Of a stretch of DNA of 64,000 nucleotides, positions 8,126-16,473 are shown in pieces; position 1 is the first letter of the stretch, and the number at the start of each line of letters is the position of its first letter. This DNA comes from Uruburuella suis. Lineage in GTDB: Bacteria; Pseudomonadota; Gammaproteobacteria; Burkholderiales; Neisseriaceae. The notes beneath the pieces are model-generated. The model searched no databases and was not told where the DNA came from. It worked only from the letters and a program-made list of their open reading frames with translations. The position numbers and the translations under genes are program-made. Where the stretch lies: the NCBI RefSeq assembly GCF_004341385.1, contig NZ_SLXE01000004.1, positions 43,564 through 107,563 on the forward strand. The letters are read 5' to 3'.

Positions 8126-9403
8126 ATGGTTCAAGAAAACCACAAACTGATTCTGGTATTAAACTGCGGCAGCTCATCGCTCAAAGGCGCGCTGCTTGAC
8201 AGCATCAACGGCGAGCTGATTTTGAGCTGCCTGGCCGAAAAGCTCACCACGCCCGAAGCCTATATCACCTTCAACTATTTCGAAAACCCCAAAGTGCAGC
8301 CCATCGGCCGGCGCTCATGGTTTGTCAACAAAGCCGGCGGCGACAAACACCGCGTCGAGCTTAGCGGCAAAACCGACCACACCGGCGCCGTAGAAGCGCT
8401 GTTGGAAGAATTGAAAGCCCACGACCTGCAAGGCCTCGTGGCTGCCATCGGCCACCGCGTGGTGCACGGCGGCGAAAAATATTCAGGCTCGGTGATGATC
8501 ACCGACGATGTGATTGCCACGCTCGAAGAATGCATTCCGCTCGCCCCTCTACACAACCCGGCCAACCTCACCGGCATTCACGCCGCGCAAGCCATTTTCC
8601 CCGGTCTGCCCAACGTGGGCGTGTTTGACACCGCTTTCCACCAAACCATGCCCGAGCATGCCTACACCTATGCCGTGCCGCGCGAGCTCTACCGCCAATA
8701 CGGCCTGCGCCGCTACGGCTTTCACGGCACAAGCTACCGCTATGTGGCGCAAGCGGCCGCCGATTTACTCGGCAAGCCGCTGAAAGACACCGCCTTGGTG
8801 ATTGCCCACTTGGGCAACGGCGCTTCCGTAGCCGCCGTGCTCGGCGGCGAATCGAAAGACACCAGCATGGGTCTCACCCCGCTTGAAGGCTTAGTGATGG
8901 GCACCCGCAGCGGCGACCTCGACCCCGGTGCCTACGGCTTTATCGAAGAAGCCACCGGCATGAGCGCCAAAGAAGTCACCGACATGCTGAACAAAAAATC
9001 CGGCCTCTTGGGCATTTCCGAATTATCCAACGATATGCGCACCATTCAGGAAGCCGCCGCCGACGGCCACGAAGGTGCCAAACTCGCGCTGGAAATCACC
9101 GCCTACCGCCTGGCCAAATACATCGCCTCCATGAGCGTGGCCACCGGCCGCCTGGATGCAGTGGTGTTCACCGGCGGCATCGGCGAAAACTCCAGCCTGA
9201 TTCGCGCCAAAACCATCGGCTATCTGGCCATACTCGGCTTAGAGCTTGATGAAGAAGCCAACGAAGCCACCCGCTTCGGCAAAGCCGGCATCATCACCCG
9301 CGCCGACCGCACGCCCTGCGCCTTGGTAGTGCCCACCAACGAAGAGCGCATGATTGCCTTCGACACCCGCAGCCTCTCGGGCTTGGAAAGCCCCGCCGCT
9401 TAA
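8126..9403 (+). CDS. ackA: acetate/propionate kinase
   Basis: A 425-residue acetate kinase with all signature elements: LVLNCGSSSLKG at the N-terminus, IGHRVVHGG (substrate Arg), LHNPANLTGI (His), VGVFDTAFHQTMP (catalytic Asp), RYGFHGTSYRYV (His), VIAHLGNGASV (nucleotide loop), GTRSGDLDPG (catalytic Arg), FTGGIGENS and VVPTNEERMI (Glu). It interconverts acyl phosphate and ADP with carboxylate and ATP. In Neisseria meningitidis an ackA gene lies in the propionate island beside prpF, and the same neighbour is seen here. Start follows AAAGGAGAAACC. It has its own promoter region, so it need not depend on prpF transcription. Confidence 0.93.
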   Translation: MVQENHKLILVLNCGSSSLKGALLDSINGELILSCLAEKLTTPEAYITFNYFENPKVQPIGRRSWFVNKAGGDKHRVELSGKTDHTGAVEALLEELKAHDLQGLVAAIGHRVVHGGEKYSGSVMITDDVIATLEECIPLAPLHNPANLTGIHAAQAIFPGLPNVGVFDTAFHQTMPEHAYTYAVPRELYRQYGLRRYGFHGTSYRYVAQAAADLLGKPLKDTALVIAHLGNGASVAAVLGGESKDTSMGLTPLEGLVMGTRSGDLDPGAYGFIEEATGMSAKEVTDMLNKKSGLLGISELSNDMRTIQEAAADGHEGAKLALEITAYRLAKYIASMSVATGRLDAVVFTGGIGENSSLIRAKTIGYLAILGLELDEEANEATRFGKAGIITRADRTPCALVVPTNEERMIAFDTRSLSGLESPAA

Positions 9404-9418
9404 GCCACCTGCCCGACA

Positions 9419-9451
9419 CAGGCCGTCTGAAACCTGTTTTCAGACGGCCTT
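9419..9451. terminator. DUS hairpin terminator after ackA
   Basis: AGGCCGTCTGAAA and its inverted copy with a short loop, 16 bp after the ackA stop codon. Confidence 0.65.
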
Positions 9452-9475
9452 AATATTTTAGGTTTGGCACAACTC

Positions 9476-9738
9476 ATGCCAATCCAAAAAAATAACCTAC
9501 CTTCGTTGTCTTGCCTTGCCATACTCTTGCCGTACTATGGTGGAATGCATAAAAAAGTGACACAACGGGTAAGTTGGGTTGAAAACCCAACAAGCTCACA
9601 GGCCGTCTGAAACGTTGGGTTTGGCAACCTAACCTACCCGTTATAGTGCGTAGTTTTGTATCACTTTTTCTTGCATTCCACTATATCTGTACTGTCGCAG
9701 GCTCACCGCCTTGTTAGCTTACTTTTTTGGATTGGTAT
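9476..9738. mobile_element. nested MITE composite, copy 1 (family A interrupted by family B)
   Basis: Outer family A has ends ATGCCAATCCAAAAAAATAA (9476) and TTACTTTTTTGGATTGGTAT (to 9738), inverted repeats of each other. It is split at its centre by family B (9536-9685, about 150 bp), whose ends are TATGGTGGAATGCATAAAAA and TTTTTCTTGCATTCCACTATA. B contains GTTGGGTTGAAAACCCAAC and one DUS. The outer halves rejoin to a sequence matching the uninterrupted A element at 33744-33847. The start TATRGTGGA of B recalls Neisseria Correia repeats. No coding capacity is seen. It fills the 9404-9814 gap. Confidence 0.75.
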
Positions 9739-9814
9739 CACTTTTGCCAAGCTGCTTTTTAAAACGGGTATCGTTATTGCCAAACCGCCGCCCCGGCCTT
9801 GGGAGATTTTTTCC

Positions 9815-11035
9815 ATGGAAGACCTGATTCTGGTTGTGAATTGCAGCAGCAGCCTGTTTAAAGCCACCATTCTCAACAGCCGCAGCGGCGACATTGTGCT
9901 TAGCTGCCTGGCTGCCAAGCTCGGGCAGGCCGATGCCTACATCACCTTCAACCGCCGCGGCAACCGCAGCACCATCTCGCTGGCCGAGCAGCCCGATCAT
10001 CACGGTGCCGCAGCAGAATTGCTGGAAGAAACCCGCATTCTCGGCATCGAGCGCCGCATCCGCGCCATCGGCCACCGCGTGGTGCACGGCGGCGAGCATT
10101 ATTCCGACTCGGTGCGCATTGATGATAAGGTTATCGCCGCGCTCGAAGCCTGCATTGCGCTGGCGCCGCTGCACAATCCGGCCAACCTCACCGGCATCCG
10201 CGCCGCGCAAGCCGCCTTTCCCGGGCTGCCCAATGTGGCCGTGTTCGACACCGCCTTCCACCACACCCTGCCCGAACATGCCTACACCTACGCCGTGCCG
10301 CGCGCGCTCTATCGCGAGCACGGCCTGCGCCGCTACGGCTTTCACGGCACCGCCTACCGCTACGTTACCCGCGAAACCGCCGCCATACTGGGCAAAAACA
10401 TCGCCGACACCGCGCTGGTGATTGCCTACTTGGGTGCTGGCTCCTCCGTGGCCGCCGTGCTCGGCGGCGCATCGCAAGACACCAGCATGGGCCTCACCCC
10501 GCTGGAAGGCTTGGTGATGGATACCCGCAGCGGCGACATCGACCCCGGCGCGTTTGAATTTATCGAAAACGCCACCGGCCTGAATTCCGCACAAGTCACC
10601 GCCCTGCTCAACCAAAAAAGCGGCCTGCTCGGCCTCTCGGAGCTCAGCGCCGACATGCGCATCATTGAAAAATCAGCCATCCAGCAAGGCCACGCTGGCG
10701 CTTTATTGGCGCTGGACGTGAGCGCCTATCGGCTGGCCAAATACATCGCCGCCATGTGCGTGCCGCTGGGCCGGCTCGATGCCTTGGTGTTCACCGGCGA
10801 CATCGGCGAAAACGCCGCCTTTTTGCGCGCCAAAACCATCGCCCACCTCGGCATTTTGGGGCTGCGGCTCGATGATGAAGCCAACGAAGCCACCCGCTAC
10901 GGCAGAGGCGGCGCCATCAACCGCCCGGGCAGCCCCTGCATTTTGGTGGTGCCCTCGCACGAAGAATACATGATTGCACAAGACACCTGCCGGCTGGCGG
11001 GCCTAGATCAAGCCGACCAGCGGGAAGCAACCTGA
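9815..11035 (+). CDS. divergent acetate kinase paralogue, probably altered activity
   Basis: A 406-residue paralogue of the adjacent AckA, colinear from start to end and clearly a duplication. Conserved: IGHRVVHGG, LHNPANLTGI, VAVFDTAFHHTLP, RYGFHGTAYRYV, DTRSGDIDPG and the C-terminal Glu. Changed: N-terminal phosphate motif NCGSSSLK is NCSSSLFK; nucleotide loop HLGNGASV is YLGAGSSV (His to Tyr, Asn to Ala); FTGGIGEN is FTGDIGEN; VPTNEE is VPSHEE. These alter the ATP/phosphate site more than the carboxylate site, so kinase activity may be lost or changed (inference). Start placed at 9815 (MEDLILVV) after GGGAG; the frame upstream to 9656 is MITE sequence. The frame is intact, so it is not a simple pseudogene. 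Confidence 0.8.
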   Translation: MEDLILVVNCSSSLFKATILNSRSGDIVLSCLAAKLGQADAYITFNRRGNRSTISLAEQPDHHGAAAELLEETRILGIERRIRAIGHRVVHGGEHYSDSVRIDDKVIAALEACIALAPLHNPANLTGIRAAQAAFPGLPNVAVFDTAFHHTLPEHAYTYAVPRALYREHGLRRYGFHGTAYRYVTRETAAILGKNIADTALVIAYLGAGSSVAAVLGGASQDTSMGLTPLEGLVMDTRSGDIDPGAFEFIENATGLNSAQVTALLNQKSGLLGLSELSADMRIIEKSAIQQGHAGALLALDVSAYRLAKYIAAMCVPLGRLDALVFTGDIGENAAFLRAKTIAHLGILGLRLDDEANEATRYGRGGAINRPGSPCILVVPSHEEYMIAQDTCRLAGLDQADQREAT

Positions 11036-11103
11036 AAACGCCATTTATTTCATGCCCATTAAAATATAATGCATTGAAATACAATATTTATTGCCAAAAC
11101 CTG

Positions 11104-11592
11104 ATGCCGTCTGAAAGCTTTCAGACGGCATCTGTGCGTAAGTCGGATTCTCGAATCCGACACGTGTTCGCAAAACAAGGTTTTCAGGGTGGCGGCAAAT
11201 GTCGGATACCAGCATCCAGCCCTCCACTCACTTAACAACCAAGGCCGTCTGAACGCTTTCAGACGGCATCTGTGCGTAAGTCGGATTCTCGAATCCGACA
11301 CGTGTTCGCAAAACAAGTATCAGGGCTACGGCAAATGTCGGATACAAGTATCCGACCTACCACTCATTCAACAACAAGGCCGTCTGAACGTTTAATGTTT
11401 CAGACGGCCTGTGGTTTGACACCCTCAATATGCGGATATTTTACGGCACCCACACCAATGCGTAGGTCGGATTCCCGAATCCGACGCTTGTTCGCAGAAC
11501 AAGGTTTTCAGGGCTACGGCAAATGTCGGATACCGGCATCCAGCCCCCACTCACTTAACAACCGCAGGCCGTCTGAACGCTTTCAGACGGCC
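11104..11592. repeat. tandem DUS/REP array containing a copied tyrS 3' end
   Basis: Three units of roughly 140-190 bp, each a DUS hairpin followed by the two-hairpin repeat (GTCGGATTC/GAATCCGAC then TTGTTCGC-AAAACAAG type) and a GTCGGATA...TATCC/GCATCC tail. A fourth DUS hairpin at 11567-11592 closes the array just past the tyrS stop codon. The third unit carries, at about 11411-11460, a diverged copy of the tyrS terminus: TTTGACACCCTCAATATGCGG against TTTGATACCCTCAATAAATATGCGG, then GCACCCACACCA against GCGCCCACACCA. The first hairpin uses the ATGCCGTCTGAA dialect. No gene lies in 11036-11626. Confidence 0.7.
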
Positions 11593-11626
11593 TGCGGTTT
11601 GATACCCTCAATAAATATGCGGATAC

Positions 11627-12895
11627 TTACTGCGCCCACACCAGCAAAGCATGATTGCGTTTGCCGCGGCGCACAATGGTGTATTTGCCGAAACGTTTGT
11701 CGGCATCGGCGAGCACATAAGCATCGCTGCCCACTTTGGCGCCGTTCACCACCGCCGCACCTTGCGACACAAAGCCGCGCGCCTCATTATTCGATTTGGC
11801 CAACCCGCTCTGCACCAAGGCCTGCACGATGTTTAATTCGCCCGACACTTCAAATGCCGGCAAACCGTCGAGCGCGAGCTGCTCGAAATCGGTTTCAGTC
11901 AGATTGCTTTGGTCTTCGGCAAACAGGCTGGCGGAAATGCGTTGCGCCGCTTCCAGCGCCGCTTCGCCGTGAATCAGGCGGGTCATTTCTTCGGCCAAAA
12001 TGCGTTGCGCTTCGGGCTTGGTGCCGCTGGCCTGGTCGGCCGCCTCAATCGCATCAATCTCTTCCACGCCCAAAAAGGTGAAATATTTCAAAAATTTATA
12101 CACATCGGCATCGGCCACTTTGAGCCAGAATTGGTAAAACTGATAAGGCGAGGTTTTCTTGGCATTCAGCCACACCGCGCCGCCTTCGGTTTTGCCGAAT
12201 TTGGTGCCGTCTGATTTGGTCACGAGCGGCAGCGTGAGGCCGAACACGCTTTGCTGATTGAGCCGGCGTGTGGCATCGATGCCCCAAGTGATGTTGCCCC
12301 ATTGGTCGGAGCCGCCGATTTGCAGCATCACGCCGTGGCGCTTGTTCAATTCGGCAAAATCGTAGCCTTGCAGCAAGGCATAGGCAAATTCGGTAAACGA
12401 AATGCCCACATCATCGCGCTCGATGCGCTGCTTCACCGATTCTTTCGCCAGCATTGCATTCACGGAAAAATGCTTGCCGATGTCGCGCAGAAAATCCAAG
12501 CAGCCCATGCCGCCGAACCAATCGTAATTATTGGCCATAATCGCGGCATTATCGCCCTCGAAGCTCAAAAAAGGCTCAAGTTGGCCGCGGATGCTTTGCA
12601 CCCATTGCTGCACGGTTTCCAAAGTATTCAGGCTGCGCTCGGCCGCCTTGAAGCTCGGGTCGCCGATCATGCCGGTGGCTCCGCCCACCAGCGCCACCGG
12701 CGTGTGGCCGGCCAGCTGGAAGCGGCGCAAGGCCAGCACCGGCAGCAAATGGCCGATGTGCAGGCTGTCAGCCGTGGGATCGAAGCCGCAATAAAGCGCG
12801 ATTTTCTGCTCGTTGAGCAAGGCATCGAGCGCTTCGGCATCGGTGGTTTGCGCGATCAGGCCGCGCGATTGGAGGTCTTGGATAATGGATTTCAT
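11627..12895 (-). CDS. tyrS: tyrosyl-tRNA synthetase
   Basis: A 422-residue class I aminoacyl-tRNA synthetase of bacterial TyrRS type. The N-terminal catalytic domain has YCGFDPTADSLHIGHLLPV with the HIGH motif, GGATGMIGDPS, the tyrosine-pocket region YALLQGYDFAELN and QIGGSDQWGNI, and the KMSKS-equivalent KFGKTEGG near residue 232. The C-terminal 80 residues form an S4-type RNA-binding domain (ARGFVSQGAAVVNGAKV). It charges tRNA-Tyr with tyrosine in the cytoplasm. Length and motifs are complete. The next gene upstream on this strand is a glycosyltransferase 24 bp away. Confidence 0.97.
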   Translation of the reverse strand: MKSIIQDLQSRGLIAQTTDAEALDALLNEQKIALYCGFDPTADSLHIGHLLPVLALRRFQLAGHTPVALVGGATGMIGDPSFKAAERSLNTLETVQQWVQSIRGQLEPFLSFEGDNAAIMANNYDWFGGMGCLDFLRDIGKHFSVNAMLAKESVKQRIERDDVGISFTEFAYALLQGYDFAELNKRHGVMLQIGGSDQWGNITWGIDATRRLNQQSVFGLTLPLVTKSDGTKFGKTEGGAVWLNAKKTSPYQFYQFWLKVADADVYKFLKYFTFLGVEEIDAIEAADQASGTKPEAQRILAEEMTRLIHGEAALEAAQRISASLFAEDQSNLTETDFEQLALDGLPAFEVSGELNIVQALVQSGLAKSNNEARGFVSQGAAVVNGAKVGSDAYVLADADKRFGKYTIVRRGKRNHALLVWAQ

Positions 12896-12919
12896 AACAT
12901 CTTCATCAATTGGGATAGG

Positions 12920-13741
12920 TTATTTTGAATTTTTGTATTTGTGTTTGATGCGGCGCCAAATAATGCTGCCGGCGGATTTGTTTTCCCGAACCGAGCCCGC
13001 TTTATCAACCGATTGGAAATCGGCGCCGTGCTCGCGAATATAGGCCAAACGCGTCTGATGCATGCGGTCTGCCGGATCCAGCGCATAAAACACCGTGGCA
13101 GCGCCCGTTTCGCCAAACGGAGTAGGTTTGAGCTGCTCGAAAATCAACCGATCTTCCGCATCGCCCTGCTCATTGGGCGAATCTGCCCACAAATATAAAA
13201 TATGCGCCACTTTGGTTTTATCGAGCAACAAGCCCGAAGGCCGCACGAATCCGCCGAAATTTTCTGCATACACCCCTTTATCGGGGCCCACGCTTTCCAA
13301 CAAATCCACGCACAAGCCCTGGCTTTTATTGCCGTCTGAATAAATACAGTGGGAAAAAGCCCAAGTTCGCCCTTGCAGCGCCTGCACAGTCAAGCGGCAA
13401 TGCTCGGGCGCAAGCCAGTCGTCATCGTCCAAATACATCACCAAAGGCGAATCAGCCAAAAAAGACAACACCGTGCGCAATGAGCCGCCATAAAAACACC
13501 GATGAATACCGCCATGCCTTCTAGAAGTGGAATATCCCGGATCAAACCAGAGCAGTGAGCAATTGGGTGGACATGCTTTTTGCAGCTGCTTCTGCCATTG
13601 GCCGCTTTTCCCGCTTAAATCTTTATCCACCCCGATTAAAACTTGGATGCGCCCGGAAAAATCTTGTTGAAACACGGAATTCACTGCACGCAATAATGAC
13701 TTTCTGCACACCGTTACAACCACCACGGCAAGATCATGCAT
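12920..13741 (-). CDS. family 2 glycosyltransferase
   Basis: A 273-residue GT-A fold protein. The N-terminus AVVVVTVCRKSLLRAVNSVFQQ is the usual nucleotide-sugar strand and helix, and LVMYLDDDDWLAPEHC near residue 105 holds the metal-binding DxD motif. The C-terminal half (RPSGLLLDKTKVAHILYLW...) is less conserved. It probably transfers a sugar to a cell-surface glycan; donor and acceptor are unknown. Start at 13741 follows AAGGGTTGAT. It lies between tyrS and an O-acyltransferase on the same strand, which would fit a small surface-glycan group, but the 195-bp gap upstream argues for separate transcription. Confidence 0.82.
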   Translation of the reverse strand: MHDLAVVVVTVCRKSLLRAVNSVFQQDFSGRIQVLIGVDKDLSGKSGQWQKQLQKACPPNCSLLWFDPGYSTSRRHGGIHRCFYGGSLRTVLSFLADSPLVMYLDDDDWLAPEHCRLTVQALQGRTWAFSHCIYSDGNKSQGLCVDLLESVGPDKGVYAENFGGFVRPSGLLLDKTKVAHILYLWADSPNEQGDAEDRLIFEQLKPTPFGETGAATVFYALDPADRMHQTRLAYIREHGADFQSVDKAGSVRENKSAGSIIWRRIKHKYKNSK

Positions 13742-13936
13742 ATCAACCCTTATAACGAATGGCGGTTCTCTTCACCGCCATTTATTTTATCCGTCTGTCC
13801 GAAGCCGGTTTGGCATCATCATTATTTCCCCAGCCTTAGCCGCAACCGCATTCAACCGCCGGGAAAGCTTGATATTCTAACATATTTTCAGACGGCCGCC
13901 GTTATTGAGCCGCCTGCGTTTCATTTTCAGACGGCA

Positions 13937-15841
13937 TTATCGGGCAGCCTGTGTCTGTTTGGTTTGCAGCCCCGATGGCAGCAAGCTAAACCGTGCACCA
14001 TAACGCTTTGCCAATTCAGCACCGGCAAACGGATTTATATGATCCAAATCCGCATAAACCGGCTTGCCGTTGAATAAAAAATTGTCCGGCAAAAAAGCTT
14101 GGGCATCAACGATATGCACATTGCCGTGCTTTGCTGCTACCGCCCGCATAGCCGCATTGCCCGCATCCACATTGTCATCTTGTTTGTGTAATGTGCGCAC
14201 AGGCGCCCACATCGGCAGGTTGTGCTGCAATTTATACGCACGCAAGGCCGAATATTGGATAGCCGGATTATCGGTAAACAGATACACCGTTTTATTTTCT
14301 GCCGCAAAATGTGTCAATGTGGCATCCAATTTATCGAAAAATTGCTCATCATAGCCCACCGACAGCTTATCGGCTTTGATTTGATTCCCCCAGCGCATGG
14401 CCAGCATCACGATAGGATATTCAGCCAAATGCTCATCCGCATATTGATGCACATTCCGGCAAGATGCATTGTTATGTAAAACACGCGCATCATATTTTCG
14501 CACAAAGGCGCAAGTATCCGCAGAAACCAATTTGGCCGACCAGCCTTCTTTTTTGCCCATTGCATCAATAAAGGTTTTGTATTGGTCGGCATGGGAATCG
14601 CCCAGCATCAACACCCAGGGCGGCTCGCCCTCAGCGCCCCACACACATTTTTTATGCAGCGTGTTGTGGCAGGAAGTGTCGGCGCGCGCCAAACCTTGTT
14701 GCCGGTATTCCTGAATCCATGCCGATTGCTGAAAGCCGGCCACCGCCACCGCCACCATTATTGCCGGCAAGGCATAAAAGCCGGCAAAGCTTCTGGCAAA
14801 GCCCGGCTTCCATGATTTTATCGGCTGCTCCACACCATAATAAGTAATCAGTGTGCAAATCAGCATCAAAATCGCCAAAGGCAGCAGCCAAGCATCAGGC
14901 AGATGCTCAGTGCCGCTGAGATAGCGTGCAAAAGCCAGCACCAAAAAATGCCACAAATAAAGGGAATAAGAAATCAAGCCCACCCACACGAGCGGACGCC
15001 ATTGAAACAGCTTTTTAAAGCGGTGGTCAAACCCATTGTAATAAATCAATGCCGCCGTGGCCGCACACGGCACCAAACCGGCCCAGCCCGGAAAATACGG
15101 CATGCCCGGGTGATAAAACCACAAACAAGCCAGCAATGTCAGGCCGGCCAGCAGGCTGCCGCAAGCAGCTGTTTTTTCGCCCGGCTTTTTACCCGCCAGC
15201 GTTTGCTGCTGCACAAAAACCGCCAGCATCGAGCCGGTGAGCATTTCAAAAGCCCGCAAATGCGGCAGATAATATTTATCCAAACCGGTCGGAATATAGG
15301 CTGCCAGCAAGCTCATCAACATCAATAGCGCCATAAACAGCATCTGCTCACGGTAGCTGCGGCGGACCACCAACAACAGCAATATCGGAAACACAAAATA
15401 ATATTGCTCTTCTACCGAAAGCGACCAGATATGCAAAAGCGGTTTTTCTTCCTGCGCCGGGTCGAAATAGCCCTGCCCTCGGGCAAAATAGAAGTTGGCG
15501 GCAAAAAGCACAGATGCCAAGGCCGAGCGGCTCAACATCGCAAAATCGTCCGGCGTAAACAGCATCGCGCCCAACACCAGCGCGGTGAGCACCACCACAA
15601 AAAACACCGGCAAAATCCGCTTCATCCGCCGCACATAGAAATTTTTAAATGAAAAAACACCGGCATTCATTTCCCGATGCAATATCAGCGTAATCAGAAA
15701 GCCGGAAATCACAAAAAAAACATCCACACCCAAAAAACCACCCGGCAACCATGTTTTGCTGAAATGGAAGCACACCACCGACAAAACGGCAACCGCGCGC
15801 AATGTATCGATATCTGCACGATAAGTTAAAGCTTTGCTCAT
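13937..15841 (-). CDS. membrane acyltransferase-3 protein with C-terminal SGNH domain (surface-glycan O-acetyltransferase)
   Basis: A 634-residue OafA/OatA-type protein. Residues 1-360 are an acyltransferase-3 domain with about ten membrane helices, beginning with DTLRAVAVLSVVCFHF and GVDVFFVISGFLITLIL; IWSLSVEEQYYFVFPILLL is another family motif. After a last helix near residue 375 comes a periplasmic SGNH esterase/transferase domain: VLMLGDSHADQYKTF supplies the Ser, and DLDHINPFAG the Asp/His. The layout fits acetylation of exported glycans (pilin glycan, lipooligosaccharide or peptidoglycan); the acceptor is not readable. MSKALTYRADID at 15841 is the chosen start; an upstream TTG at 15859 is less likely. 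Confidence 0.88.
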   Translation of the reverse strand: MSKALTYRADIDTLRAVAVLSVVCFHFSKTWLPGGFLGVDVFFVISGFLITLILHREMNAGVFSFKNFYVRRMKRILPVFFVVVLTALVLGAMLFTPDDFAMLSRSALASVLFAANFYFARGQGYFDPAQEEKPLLHIWSLSVEEQYYFVFPILLLLVVRRSYREQMLFMALLMLMSLLAAYIPTGLDKYYLPHLRAFEMLTGSMLAVFVQQQTLAGKKPGEKTAACGSLLAGLTLLACLWFYHPGMPYFPGWAGLVPCAATAALIYYNGFDHRFKKLFQWRPLVWVGLISYSLYLWHFLVLAFARYLSGTEHLPDAWLLPLAILMLICTLITYYGVEQPIKSWKPGFARSFAGFYALPAIMVAVAVAGFQQSAWIQEYRQQGLARADTSCHNTLHKKCVWGAEGEPPWVLMLGDSHADQYKTFIDAMGKKEGWSAKLVSADTCAFVRKYDARVLHNNASCRNVHQYADEHLAEYPIVMLAMRWGNQIKADKLSVGYDEQFFDKLDATLTHFAAENKTVYLFTDNPAIQYSALRAYKLQHNLPMWAPVRTLHKQDDNVDAGNAAMRAVAAKHGNVHIVDAQAFLPDNFLFNGKPVYADLDHINPFAGAELAKRYGARFSLLPSGLQTKQTQAAR

Positions 15842-16120
15842 TTTATTTATCTTCACCAATAGCCTGACGCAATGATTGATTTTAAAATGAGGCTGCCCGC
15901 CCGATGGTTTTATTCTCGCAAACGGTTTTATTTATGTGTTATCTGGTATAGATTAAATGGCTGAACAAAAATACTTTATTCCTTTGCCGGCACCGGCCCA
16001 GGCGGTCTGAAGTTTTCAGACGGCCTTTTGCGTGTTTCCTTTTGCGTGTTTATTGATAATGGCTGTTCAAAATATCGCCATACAAAATAAATAATAAGCA
16101 CCTACCCGGCATTGCACCCA

Positions 16121-16245
16121 AGGGCGTCCTGACCATTCATCCGTACGTAAGATTTTGAGCGCAAAATCGTGCTTGCAAAGCGAAAAACGCGGCAGGCGCG
16201 TTTTGAGCCAAAAATTTGCTGTGTGCTGAAATGTGAACAGACCCT
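16121..16245. mobile_element. family C miniature element, first of a back-to-back pair
   Basis: Right end GAAATGTGAACAGACCCT is intact; the left end AGGGCGTCCTGACCATTCAT is a decayed AGGGTCTGNTCACATTTCAT. The interior has TAAGATTTTGAGCGCAAAA near one end and TTTTGAGCCAAAA near the other. It lies in the 15842-16473 gap, where no gene is supported. Confidence 0.6.
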
Positions 16246-16406
16246 AGGGTCTGCTCACATTTCATCCGCGAGTAAGATTTTGAGCGCAAAAGCGTGGCTG
16301 CAAGGCGAAAAGCACAGCAAGGTTGAACACCTTGCGCGCATTTTCAACGCAGCAGGTGCGTTTTTGAGCCAAAATATTGCCGCGTGATGAAATGTGAACA
16401 GACCCT
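16246..16406. mobile_element. family C miniature element, second of the pair
   Basis: A 161-bp element bounded by AGGGTCTGCTCACATTTCAT and ATGAAATGTGAACAGACCCT, near-perfect inverted repeats. It directly abuts the preceding copy. Its termini match the element at 27912-27987 and the sequence beginning at 63908. Confidence 0.7.
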
Positions 16407-16416
16407 AAAGTGATGT

Positions 16417-16454
16417 CCACAAAAAAGAGCACATTTGCGTGCTCTTTTTTGTGG
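16417..16454 (-). terminator. intrinsic terminator
   Basis: A perfect 16-bp stem, CCACAAAAAAGAGCAC paired with GTGCTCTTTTTTGTGG, with a 6-nt loop, 20 bp beyond the stop of the glycine-zipper gene. It is one of the few terminators here not built from uptake sequences. Confidence 0.8.
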
Positions 16455-16473
16455 ATACAAACCATTGACCCAC

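Noticed and set aside
9656..9814. N-terminal extension of the acetate kinase paralogue
   Set aside because: The extra 53 codons are translated MITE sequence; homology to AckA and a ribosome site begin at 9815.
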